Positions 44,867 to 53,601 of a DNA stretch of 64,000 nucleotides are shown here, piece by piece (position 1 is the stretch's first letter; the number at the start of each line of letters is the position of its first letter). Below the pieces are notes generated by a model. It did no database searches and had not been told where the DNA came from. It saw only the letters and a program-made list of their open reading frames with translations. Source of the DNA: Collimonas arenae (GTDB lineage Bacteria; Pseudomonadota; Gammaproteobacteria; Burkholderiales; Burkholderiaceae_D); contig NZ_CP013233.1 in NCBI RefSeq assembly GCF_001584165.1, positions 3,542,620 through 3,606,619 on the forward strand, written 5' to 3'. Made by a program: the position numbers and the translations under genes.

Positions 44867-45631
44867 ATGTTCAATAAACTGAATGCCAACAGAACCTCCC
44901 TGAGCGACACCGTCGCCCAGGAATTGCTGAAAAAAATCGAAACCGGCGAGTTCGGTCCGGGTGCGAAACTGCCCACCGAACCGGTGCTCTCGGAACAATT
45001 CGGCGTCAGTCGCACCGTAGTGCGCGAAGCGATTTCCCGCTTGAAAAATGAAGGCGCGGTCGAACCGCGCCAGGGCAGCGGCGTCTACGTCAGCGAACAA
45101 GGCCATTTGCGGCCGTTGCGCATCCAGTTCGATCAGGCCTCGTCGGCCGATGCGGTGCTGCAGATCGTCGAACTGCGCCGCGCCATTGATGCTGAGGTAG
45201 CCGCACTGGCTGCCACCCGCCGCACTCCGCGCCAGCTGAAAGCCATCGAAACTGCACTGAAAGGCATCGAAGCCGATGTCAGCGCCGGCGGTGATGGCGT
45301 GATGGCCGATGTCATGTTCCATCGCAGCATCGCCGAAGCAACCGGCAATCCGTTCCTGCTGCAAACGCTGGCCTTCCTCAGCCAATACCTGGAAGCTGCC
45401 ACCGCTGTCACCCGCTGCAACGAAGCCCGACGCGACGACTTCATGCGCCAGGTCTATGAAGAACATGCTGCGATTGCCGCGGCGATTGCCGCCGGCGATG
45501 CACTGGCAGCCCGCAATGCGGCGCAAAACCACATGTTCAACGCCGCGCGCCGCCTCGCGCAAGGCGCAGCCGACGCCAAGGCCAAAGCGCCGCAAAAGAG
45601 TAAAGCCAAGAGCGCTACTAAAACTCGCTAA
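44867..45631 (+). CDS. GntR-family (FadR/FCD) transcriptional regulator of the tetronate operon
   Basis: A 254-residue GntR regulator: N-terminal winged helix (LLKKIETGEFGPGAKLPTEPVLSEQFGVSRTVVREAISRLKNEGAVEPRQGSGVYV) and a C-terminal FCD domain with metal-binding histidines (MFHRSIAEATGNPF and the ENHMFNAARR-like AQNHMFNAARR). It heads the ltnD-otnK-otnC-transporter-otnI-denD operon, with a 28-base gap to ltnD, and probably represses it until a tetronate is present. C-terminal Lys/Ala tail KAPQKSKAKSATKTR is probably disordered. Confidence 0.93.
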   Translation: MFNKLNANRTSLSDTVAQELLKKIETGEFGPGAKLPTEPVLSEQFGVSRTVVREAISRLKNEGAVEPRQGSGVYVSEQGHLRPLRIQFDQASSADAVLQIVELRRAIDAEVAALAATRRTPRQLKAIETALKGIEADVSAGGDGVMADVMFHRSIAEATGNPFLLQTLAFLSQYLEAATAVTRCNEARRDDFMRQVYEEHAAIAAAIAAGDALAARNAAQNHMFNAARRLAQGAADAKAKAPQKSKAKSATKTR

Positions 45632-45659
45632 TCAGATAACCCGTCAATCAGGATCAACA

Positions 45660-46552
45660 ATGACTATCAACGTAGGTGTAATCGGCCTCGGGCCATGGGC
45701 CTGGGCGTTGCCCGTTCTTTACTGCGCGCCAACCTGCGCACCCATGCATGCGATGTGCGGCCGGAAGTATTGCAGCAATTCGCCAGCGAAGGCGGAATCG
45801 TCTGCCAGACCCCGGCTGAACTCGGCGCCTTGTGCGATGTCGTGATCACGGTAGTGGTCAACGCTGCGCAAACCGAGCAGGTGCTGTTCGGCGTACAAGG
45901 CGCAGCTGCGGCAATGCGCCCCGGCAGCCTGGTGATTGCCAGCGCAACCGTGGCGCCGGAATACGCCGTCAAGCTGGGCGAACGCCTGGCCGCACTGGAT
46001 TTGCTGTTCCTCGATGCTCCACTGTCGGGCGGCGCCGCGCGCGCCGCTTCCGGCGAAATGACCATGATGACCTCCGGCCCTGCCGCTGCTTATGCCAAAG
46101 GCAAGACCGTGTTGGCAGCGATCGCCGGCAAGGTTTATCAGCTCGGCGACGCCCACGGTATCGGCTCGAAAGTCAAAATCATCAACCAGTTGCTGGCTGG
46201 CGTACATATCGCTGCGGCAGCCGAAGCGATGGCGCTAGGCATGCGCGAAGGCGTCGATCCCGATGCGCTGTACGAAGTCATCACCAACAGTGCCGGCAAT
46301 TCGTGGATGTTTGAAAACCGCGTGCCGCATATCCTGAAGGCCGATTACACGCCGCTGTCGGCGGTCGACATTTTCGTCAAGGACCTGGGGCTGGTGCTCG
46401 ATACCGGCCGCACCAGTAAATTCCCGTTACCGCTATCGGCTGCTGCGCACCAGATGTTCATGATGGCATCCACTGCCGGCCATGGCGGCGAGGACGATTC
46501 CGCCGTGATCAAGATTTTCCCCGGCATCACGTTGCCGACTGCGCAGGAGTAA
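45660..46552 (+). pseudogene. ltnD: L-threonate dehydrogenase LtnD, interrupted by one frameshift near its start
   Basis: The gene starts at ATG 45660 (MTINVGVIGLG) but reads WAWALPVLYC after the glycine loop. The other frame, entered at about 45690, continues MGLGVARSLLRANLRTHACDVR and runs to 46552. Restoring one base at CTCGGGCCATGGG gives GLGAMGLGVARSLL, the normal nucleotide-binding loop. The remaining sequence has DAPLSGGAARAASG and the catalytic-Lys region KVKIINQLLAGVH, matching L-threonate dehydrogenases and resembling GlxR. It oxidises L-threonate to 2-oxo-tetronate. The intact downstream frame and the window-wide pattern point to a sequencing indel. Confidence 0.85.
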
Positions 46553-46555
46553 CCG

Positions 46556-47860
46556 ATGTCAGTACCGCAAACCCAGGCGACAAAACCTCTGCTCGGCTGC
46601 ATCGCCGATGACTTTACCGGCGCTACCGACCTCGCCAACATGCTAGTGCGCGAAGGCATGCGCACCGTGCAAACCATCGGCGTGCCGGATAGTGCGCCAA
46701 AAGATGTCGACGCCATCGTGGTCGCGCTCAAATCGCGCACCGTGCCTGCGGCAGAAGCCGTGGCCGATTCGCTGGCAGCGCTCGACTGGCTGCAACGGCA
46801 AGGCTGCCGCCAGTTCTTCTTCAAGTATTGCTCGACCTTCGACTCCACCGCACAAGGCAACATCGGTCTGGTTGCCGATGCGCTGCTACAAGCGCTGGGC
46901 AGCGACTTCACCATCGCTTGCCCGGTGTTCCCGGAAACCGGACGCACACTGTATCGCGGCCATCTGTTCATCCAGGACCAGTTGCTGAATGAATCCGGCA
47001 TGCAGAATCATCCGCTGACGCCGATGACCGATCCCAACCTGGTGCGCGTGCTGCAACAGCAAACGCCGTCCAAGGTCGGCTTGATCGGCTATCCGATTGT
47101 TTCCAAGGGCGCCGAACAGATCGCTACCGAGATCGCCACATTGCGCCAACAAGGCGTGCGGATGGCGATTGTCGATGCGCTGGAAAACCAGGACTTGTAC
47201 GCCATCGGCGCTGCCTGTGCGGATTTGCCACTGGTCACCGGCGGTTCCGGCATCGCGCTCGGCCTGCCCGGCAATTTCATCCGCGCCGGCTTGCTCAAGC
47301 CGCAGCAAGGCGCACAGGCTAGCGCACTTCCAGCTGTAGACGGTTTGTCGGTAGTGCTGGCCGGTAGCGCCTCGAAGGCGACCAATGCTCAGGTGAGTGC
47401 GTGGATTGAAAAGCACCCCGCATTCCGCATCGATCCACTGGCGCTGGCGCGCGGCGAGCCTGTTGTAGCGCAAGCCCTGGCGTTCGCTCAGCAACATCTG
47501 CAACAGCGGCCGGCACTGATCTATGCCACCACCACGCCTGAACAGGTCAAGCAAGTGCAGGCCGAACTCGGCGTCGAACGTGCCGGTCAGTTGATCGAAC
47601 AAGCGCTGGCCGATATCGCCGCTGCATTATTGAACAACGGCGTGCGGCGCTTCGTGATTGCCGGTGGCGAAACCTCCGGCGCAGTGGTCAAGGCACTCGG
47701 AGTGCATGCGTTGCGCATCGGCGCGCAGATCGATCCCGGCGTGCCGGCGACAGCATCGATTGGCGCCTCGCCAATCGCGCTGGCGCTCAAATCGGGAAAT
47801 TTCGGCAGTGTCGATTTCTTTGAAAAAGCGCTGCGTCATCTTGGTGAGACACGCATATGA
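46556..47860 (+). CDS. otnK: 3-oxo-tetronate kinase (DUF1537 family)
   Basis: A 434-residue four-carbon-acid sugar kinase: N-terminal domain LGCIADDFTGATDLANMLVREGM (DDFTGATD signature) and FFKYCSTFDSTAQGNIG, and C-terminal ATP domain with VIAGGETSGAVVKALGV and GASPIALALKSGNFG. It phosphorylates 3-oxo-tetronate at position 4. It follows ltnD after 3 bases and overlaps otnC by 4 bases (ATGA), showing tight translational coupling. Confidence 0.93.
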   Translation: MSVPQTQATKPLLGCIADDFTGATDLANMLVREGMRTVQTIGVPDSAPKDVDAIVVALKSRTVPAAEAVADSLAALDWLQRQGCRQFFFKYCSTFDSTAQGNIGLVADALLQALGSDFTIACPVFPETGRTLYRGHLFIQDQLLNESGMQNHPLTPMTDPNLVRVLQQQTPSKVGLIGYPIVSKGAEQIATEIATLRQQGVRMAIVDALENQDLYAIGAACADLPLVTGGSGIALGLPGNFIRAGLLKPQQGAQASALPAVDGLSVVLAGSASKATNAQVSAWIEKHPAFRIDPLALARGEPVVAQALAFAQQHLQQRPALIYATTTPEQVKQVQAELGVERAGQLIEQALADIAAALLNNGVRRFVIAGGETSGAVVKALGVHALRIGAQIDPGVPATASIGASPIALALKSGNFGSVDFFEKALRHLGETRI

Positions 47861-48531
47861 ACACACCGGCCAACCATCCCAGCGGCAGCGGCTCCCTCAA
47901 GGAACAGGCGCTGCGCGAAGAAATCTGCGAGATCGGCGCCAGCCTGTACCGGCGCAATTACACGGTCGGATCGGCCGGCAACATCAGCGCCCGCCTGGAT
48001 GACGGCTGGCTGATCACGCCGACCGACGCCTGCCTTGGCCGATTGGCTCCGGCGCAGATCGCCAAGGTTGACCTGAACGGTCAGTGGGTCAGCGGCGACA
48101 AGCCATCGAAGACATTGACCTTGCACCGTGCGGTGTACGACAACAATCTGCAGATGCAGGCGGTAGTGCATACCCATTCGACCAATCTGGTAGCGCTAAC
48201 CTTGGCCGGCGTCTGGCATGAAAACGAAGTGCTGCCGCCGATCACGCCGTATCAGGTGATGAAGGTCGGACGCATTCCAATGATTCCATATTGCCGCCCC
48301 GGCGATCCGCAGGTGGCGGAGCAGGTCAAAGTATTGGCATCCACCGTGCGCGGCGTGCTGCTGGAACGCCTCGGGCCAGTGGTCTGGCATGAAAGCGTTT
48401 CGCAGGCAGCGTTCGCGCTGGAGGAACTGGAAGAAACGGCGCGTCTCTGGATGATGTTGCGAAACAAGCCGGAGTCGCTGAACGCGGCGGCTCTGGAGGA
48501 ATTGCACCGGGTGTTTGGTGCACGTTGGTAG
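47857..48531 (+). CDS. otnC: 3-oxo-tetronate 4-phosphate decarboxylase (class II aldolase family)
   Basis: A 224-residue class II aldolase/adducin protein. Its metal site is seen in AVVHTHSTNLVALTL (HxH) and the third His in GPVVWHESVSQAAFALEELEE; LRRNYTVGSAGNISAR-like NYTVGSAGNISARL is the family start. In the tetronate pathway it decarboxylates 3-oxo-tetronate 4-phosphate to dihydroxyacetone phosphate. It shares a 4-base overlap with otnK. The usual Asn-His-Gly third motif is modified to WHES, which is typical of this subfamily. Confidence 0.92.
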   Translation: MNTPANHPSGSGSLKEQALREEICEIGASLYRRNYTVGSAGNISARLDDGWLITPTDACLGRLAPAQIAKVDLNGQWVSGDKPSKTLTLHRAVYDNNLQMQAVVHTHSTNLVALTLAGVWHENEVLPPITPYQVMKVGRIPMIPYCRPGDPQVAEQVKVLASTVRGVLLERLGPVVWHESVSQAAFALEELEETARLWMMLRNKPESLNAAALEELHRVFGARW

Positions 48532-48619
48532 GTCTTACATGTAGTTAGGTGTCACACATTGGTAAGTTTCAAATAATAGAAACATCCAGTTCTTTTAAAT
48601 TCATATAAGTGGAGACGAG

Positions 48620-49930
48620 ATGTCAGCAACGATCACGCAGGCTAGCGCCGGCATGGCGGCCGAACAAGCCGAAAATCTGTACAAGAAAGTGTTCTGGCGC
48701 TTTGTGCCATTCATCATGCTGTGTTACGTGGTGGCCTATCTGGACCGTGTCAACGTCGGCTTTGCCAAGCTGCAGATGTCGCAAGACCTGGGCTTCAGCG
48801 AAACCGTTTTCGGCCTTGGTGCCGGCATATTTTTCCTCGGGTACTTCCTGTTCGAGTTACCCAGCAACCTGCTCATGAACAAGGTCGGCGCCAAACTGTG
48901 GATCGCTCGCATCATGATCACCTGGGGCATCCTGTCCGCGTGTTTCGCCTGGGTCCAGACGCCGACCCAGTTCTATGTGCTGCGTTTCCTGCTGGGCCTC
49001 GCCGAAGCCGGCTTCTATCCCGGCATCATCCTCTACCTGACCTACTGGTTTCCTTCGCATCGGCGCGCCAAAGTGGTCGCGACTTTCATGGCGGCGATCC
49101 CGATTGCCGGTATTTTCGGCAACCCCCTGTCGGGCTGGATCATGCAAGCCTTCCACGGCTCCAGCGGCTGGCACGGCTGGCAATGGATGTTCATGATCGA
49201 AGCGATTCCGGCTATCCTGGTCGGCATTGCGGTGGTTTTCGTGATGGATAACAGTATTCGCAAAGCCAAATGGCTGACTGAATCGGAGAAGGATTTCCTG
49301 GAAGCGGAAATCCGTGCTGATCAAAAGGATAAGCACAGCCCAAAATCGACCGCGGCCGTATTCAAGGACATCCGTATCTGGCATATGTGCCTGATCTATT
49401 TCTGCATCGTCATGGGCCAGTACGGCTTGACGTTCTGGCTGCCGACCCTGGTCAAGGCATCCGGCGTGGTCGGCGATTTCAGGATCGGTCTGATCAGCGC
49501 GATTCCGTTCCTGTGCGCAGTGTTCGCAATGATCCTGATCGGCCGCCGCTCGGACCGCTTGCGTGAGCGGCGCTGGCACCTGATCGTACCGGCATTGCTG
49601 GGCGCTATCGGCTTCGTGGTATCTGCCATCGCCGCCGACAACACCGTAATCGCCATCATCTTCCTGTCGCTGGCCGCGATGGGTGTGCTGACTTGCTCGC
49701 CATTGTTCTGGTCGCTGCCGACCGCGTTCCTCTCGGGCACCGGCGCCGCCGCCGGTATCGCGGTCATCAATTCGGTCGGCAACCTGGCAGGTTTCGTCAG
49801 CCCGTTCCTGGTCGGCTGGCTGAAGGATACGACGCATAACAACGAGACCGGCATGTTCATGCTGGCCGGGATGCTGGTGGTCGGCGCGATTGCCATCCTC
49901 AAGACGCCGGCCAAGATGGTCAACCGCTAA
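48620..49930 (+). CDS. MFS transporter (ACS family), probable tetronate importer
   Basis: A 436-residue major facilitator of the anion:cation symporter type, 12 helices. [21 protein letters not shown] is the ACS signature start; [26 protein letters not shown] and the central loop [19 protein letters not shown] are typical of hexuronate/phthalate/tartrate carriers. Location within the tetronate operon makes L-threonate or D-erythronate the likely substrate. It starts 89 bases after otnC with a GGAGACGAG ribosome-binding site. A family 2 palindrome lies after its stop. Confidence 0.92.
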   Translation: MSATITQASAGMAAEQAENLYKKVFWRFVPFIMLCYVVAYLDRVNVGFAKLQMSQDLGFSETVFGLGAGIFFLGYFLFELPSNLLMNKVGAKLWIARIMITWGILSACFAWVQTPTQFYVLRFLLGLAEAGFYPGIILYLTYWFPSHRRAKVVATFMAAIPIAGIFGNPLSGWIMQAFHGSSGWHGWQWMFMIEAIPAILVGIAVVFVMDNSIRKAKWLTESEKDFLEAEIRADQKDKHSPKSTAAVFKDIRIWHMCLIYFCIVMGQYGLTFWLPTLVKASGVVGDFRIGLISAIPFLCAVFAMILIGRRSDRLRERRWHLIVPALLGAIGFVVSAIAADNTVIAIIFLSLAAMGVLTCSPLFWSLPTAFLSGTGAAAGIAVINSVGNLAGFVSPFLVGWLKDTTHNNETGMFMLAGMLVVGAIAILKTPAKMVNR

Positions 49931-49938
49931 CATGCGAT

Positions 49939-49963
49939 GTAGGGGTGGGCACGCCCACCCTAC
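49939..49963. repeat. GTGGGC palindrome, family 2 (best copy)
   Basis: GTAGGGGTGGGC-AC-GCCCACCCTAC: a nearly perfect 12-bp palindrome between the transporter and otnI within the operon. Confidence 0.85.
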
Positions 49964-49985
49964 GAATTATTTTCAGGAGTTTGCA

Positions 49986-50774
49986 ATGCCACGTTTTGCC
50001 GCCAATCTCACCATGTTGTACAACGAACACGCCTTTCTTGACCGCTTCTCGGCTGCGGCCAAGGATGGTTTCAAAGGCGTGGAGTTTCTTTTCCCGTATG
50101 AATATGCCGCTGCCGATCTGCAAGCGCGATTGCAAGATAATGGCTTGACCCAGGCACTGTTCAACGCCCCGCCGGGCGATTGGGCCGCCGGTGAGCGTGG
50201 CATCGCCTCGCTGCCGGGACGCGAAGAAGAATTCAAGCGCAGCGTTGCGACCGGACTGGAATATGCGCAAGTGCTGGGCAACAAGAAATTGCATGTGATG
50301 GCCGGCCTGATCCAGCCGCAGCAGGATCGCGCCCAGCATCGCACCGTGTATCTGGAAAACCTGGCTTACGCCGCTGCCCAGGCCGCCGCACACGGCATCA
50401 CGATTGTCATCGAACCTATCAATACGCGCGACATTCCCGGTTTCTTCCTGAACCGCCAGGATGACGCGCAAGCGATCTGCGCCGAAGTCGGCGCACATAA
50501 CCTGCAAGTGCAGTTCGACCTGTATCACTGCCAGATCGTCGAAGGCGACCTGGCAGTCAAACTCAAGCGCGACATGGTGCGCCCGCAGGCCGGTATCGGC
50601 CATATCCAGATCGCTGGCGTACCGGAACGGCATGAGCCCGATGTCGGCGAAATCAATTACCCCTACCTGTTCGAGCTGATCGATGCGCTCGGCTACCAGG
50701 GCTGGGTCGGTTGCGAATATCGCCCGCGCGCTGCTACATCCGCAGGGCTGGGCTGGCTCAAGCCGTGGCTGTAA
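49986..50774 (+). CDS. otnI: 2-oxo-tetronate isomerase (Hyi-like)
   Basis: A 262-residue TIM-barrel isomerase, paralogous to Hyi at 20475: [63 protein letters not shown] and [11 protein letters not shown]. In this context it isomerises 2-oxo-tetronate to 3-oxo-tetronate, feeding OtnK. Start at ATG 49986, with CAGGAG at the right spacing; the upstream open extension is not translated. It is followed by denD after 29 bases. Confidence 0.92.
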   Translation: MPRFAANLTMLYNEHAFLDRFSAAAKDGFKGVEFLFPYEYAAADLQARLQDNGLTQALFNAPPGDWAAGERGIASLPGREEEFKRSVATGLEYAQVLGNKKLHVMAGLIQPQQDRAQHRTVYLENLAYAAAQAAAHGITIVIEPINTRDIPGFFLNRQDDAQAICAEVGAHNLQVQFDLYHCQIVEGDLAVKLKRDMVRPQAGIGHIQIAGVPERHEPDVGEINYPYLFELIDALGYQGWVGCEYRPRAATSAGLGWLKPWL

Positions 50775-50803
50775 CCGGAACTCATTTTAATCAAGGATTC
50801 ATC

Positions 50804-51781
50804 ATGCAAATCGTTATCACCGGCGGCGCCGGATTCCTCGGCCAGCGCCTGGCCCGCAGCCTGCTTAAACAAGGCAATCTGCCCGACCGCGATGGCCAAT
50901 TGCAAACCATCAGCAAGATCATCCTGGTCGATGTAGTCGCCGCAAACGGCTTCGACGATGCTCGTATCGAGCAGATCACCGGCGACATCACCGACAGCGC
51001 CTTGCTGGAACGCGTCATCACTACCCAGACTGCTGCCATCTTCCATCTGGCGGCGATTGTCAGTGGCCAGGCCGAAGCCGATTTCGATCTCGGCATGCGC
51101 ATCAACCTGGACGCTTCGCGTCTGCTGCTGGAACGCTGCCGCGCCTGCGGTCATGTGCCACGTGTGATTTTCACTAGTTCGGTAGCCGTGTTCGGCGGCG
51201 TGCTGCCGGCGGTGGTGCAGGACCACACCGCTCTCAATCCACAGTCGTCGTACGGCACCCAGAAGGCAATTGCCGAGCTGCTGCTCAACGACTTCAGCCG
51301 CAAAGGCTTCGTCGATGGTCGCGTGCTGCGCCTGCCAACCATCAGCGTACGGCCAGGCAAGCCGAACCAGGCAGCGTCGTCGTTTGCCAGCGGCATCATC
51401 CGTGAACCACTCAACGGCCTACCTTCGGTCTGCCCGGTAGCGCCGAATGTGCGCCTGTGGCTGCTATCGCCACGCAAGGTGATTGCCGCTCTGATACACG
51501 GCTATTCGCTGTCGGCCGATGCATTGGGTAAAAGCCGCACCATCAATTTGCCGGGCATCTCGGTCACCGTCGCCGACATGGTCGCGGCGCTGGAACGGGT
51601 TGCCGGAAAAGACGTGGCGGCACGCGTGGAATGGAAGCACGATGCGGGCATCGACAGGATCATTTCAAGCTGGCCGGGCGCCTGGGATGCCAGCCGTGCC
51701 AACGCCTTGGGCTTCACCGGCGACAGAAGCTTCGATGATGTGATTCGCGCCTATATCGATGATGACTTGCCGGCGGCGTAA
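50804..51781 (+). CDS. denD: D-erythronate dehydrogenase (extended SDR / epimerase family)
   Basis: A 325-residue NAD-dependent extended SDR: ITGGAGFLGQRLARSLL at the start (GGxGFxG), VIFTSSVAVFGG with the catalytic Ser, SSYGTQKAIAELLL with YxxxK, and RLPTISVRPGKPNQAASSF. It matches the D-erythronate dehydrogenase DenD, oxidising D-erythronate to 2-oxo-tetronate, and so joins the LtnD branch at OtnI. Last gene of the operon. Start ATG 50804 is chosen since the domain begins there. Confidence 0.92.
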   Translation: MQIVITGGAGFLGQRLARSLLKQGNLPDRDGQLQTISKIILVDVVAANGFDDARIEQITGDITDSALLERVITTQTAAIFHLAAIVSGQAEADFDLGMRINLDASRLLLERCRACGHVPRVIFTSSVAVFGGVLPAVVQDHTALNPQSSYGTQKAIAELLLNDFSRKGFVDGRVLRLPTISVRPGKPNQAASSFASGIIREPLNGLPSVCPVAPNVRLWLLSPRKVIAALIHGYSLSADALGKSRTINLPGISVTVADMVAALERVAGKDVAARVEWKHDAGIDRIISSWPGAWDASRANALGFTGDRSFDDVIRAYIDDDLPAA

Positions 51782-51801
51782 ATACATGCCATCGGCCAAA
51801 T

Positions 51802-51832
51802 AAAAAAGCGGCGCCGGGGGGACGGCGCCGCT
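51802..51832 (-). terminator. GC-rich terminator after the AzgA-like gene
   Basis: AGCGGCGCCG / CGGCGCCGCT with a 6-base loop; on the minus strand the stem is followed by TTTTTTA. It ends the azgA-like transcript and may also slow the tetronate transcript from the other side. Confidence 0.9.
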
Positions 51833-51898
51833 ACAAATCGGCTGTATGAGGAGACTCAAAAAGCCGAATTCACACTTTCTCCATATCGCGCAAGCGCA

Positions 51899-53280
51899 TC
51901 AGATCGCCCAGCCACCTGCGTAAAACGCTGCCAGTGCGACGGCAATCGCCACGGTGCCGACGTTCAGCTTGCGATATTCACCGGCGACGATGCGACCGAT
52001 CACCAGGGTGCAGAAGCCCAGCATGATGCCGGTCACGATATTGCAGGTCAGCACGATGAATACGGCGCATACCAGCCCAGCCATCGCGTCGACGGTATCA
52101 TCCATGTGCATCCGGCTGACGCTGCTCAGCATCAGCAAGCCGACATACATCAATGCAGGAGCGGTTGCGTACGACGGCACCAGCCCGGCCAGCGGCGAGA
52201 AGAAAATCACCGCCAGGAACAACACGCCAACCACGACTGCCGTCAAGCCTGTCTTGGCGCCGGCAGCGGTGCCAACGGTAGATTCAATATAAGCAGCAGC
52301 CGGAGCACCGCCGAACAGGCCGGCAAAGATCGAGCTGAGCGAATCTGCAGTCAGCGCCTTGCCGCCATTGTGGATGTATCCCTTTTCATTGACTTGCCCG
52401 CCTGGCCGGCGACAGCACGGATCGTGCCGGTGGCATCGAACACTGCCGTCATCACCAGCGCCAGAACGCTAGGCAGCACAGCCATGCTCAATGCGCCCTT
52501 GATATCCATCGCACCGATCAGCGAGGCATGGCCTGGAGCGCTCAATGCAGGCCATGCAAACACACCGGTGTACTTGACGGCTGGATCGAAAATCAGGCCG
52601 ACGACCGACAGGGCGACAATGACCAGCAGGATGCCGCCCGGCACGCGACGACGCTCAAGGCCGAAGATCGCAGCCAGGCCGATGACGCTCATGACGACAG
52701 GAAATGCTGTGATATGGCCGAGTGCTACCGGCAAGCCGTCACCGGCGTTCTTCACCACCAGGCCGACTTCGTTCGACGCGATCAACAACAGGAACAGGCC
52801 GATGCCGACGCCAGTACCATGCGCAACCCCAGCCGGCAGATTTTGCAGAATCCAGGAACGTACGCCAGTCACTGAAATCGCGGTGAACACCAGTCCCATC
52901 AGAAACACTGCGCCGAGCGCAACGTTAGGCGACAGGCCTTTTCCCAGCACCAGGCCGAAGGCGGTGAAGGCGGTCAGCGAAATCGCGCAACCAACCGCAA
53001 TCGGCAAACGCGCCCACAAACCCATCAGTAGCGAACCGAAGGCAGTCGTCAGACACACGGCAACGAACACCGCGCTGACATCAAAACCAGCCTTGCCCAA
53101 CATGCCGGGTACCACGAACACGGAGTACACCATAGCCAGGAAAGTGGTGATGCCGGCAACAACCTCACGGCGCTGAGTGCTGCCGCGTGCGCTGATCTGG
53201 AAATATTGATCTATTTTGCTTTCGCTGACAGCGATCGCCTCTCCCATGCCCTGGGTGGGCTGGAGTTGTTGTTCAATCAT
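51899..53280 (-). pseudogene. AzgA-like adenine/guanine permease, interrupted by one frameshift
   Basis: Two frames form one 460-residue NCS2-type AzgA/GhxP permease. From ATG 53280 ([16 protein letters not shown] upstream) come [41 protein letters not shown] and [25 protein letters not shown]; the frame breaks after AVAGQAG (near 52396). The other frame then gives [16 protein letters not shown] sequence, and the last 115 residues ([21 protein letters not shown]) are intact to 51899. Adding one C at GGCGGGCAAGTC restores [12 protein letters not shown]. It would import adenine, guanine or hypoxanthine. The terminator and a 9-bp hairpin in its leader suggest an independent unit. Confidence 0.85.
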
Positions 53281-53601
53281 GATCGAATTGCTCCTATGTA
53301 TATCCGCTGAAGCAGCCGTCACGCGGCTATCGTCAGGGTGTCTCGTCTTATGTTTTGTTCGAAGAGCCAGTTACCAGTATCCCAACCCCTTGGTAACTGC
53401 ACTGCCGGTCAAATGAATGCAGATAGTTGAACCTGGCGAACAGAGCTTATGGCATTGGGTAGGTCAACCCATCATTTGAGTTGAATAGCTGCCATTTGCA
53501 TTTTCATATGCGCAAAAAATGATCAGTATCAATCCGACAACATCGGACCCGGTGGCGGCGGTACGGTAAGATCACCACTTTATGACTTATGCCCCGCCGA
53601 C
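53281..53601. promoter_or_regulatory. Promoter region with a hairpin in the AzgA-like leader
   Basis: 321 bases between divergent genes, no coding sequence seen. CAGTTACCA (53368-53376) and TGGTAACTG (53391-53399) form a perfect 9-bp stem around a C-rich 14-base loop, about 90 bases ahead of the permease start on the minus strand. The rest is moderately AT-rich; a possible MscS promoter lies near 53500-53540. Confidence 0.5.
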
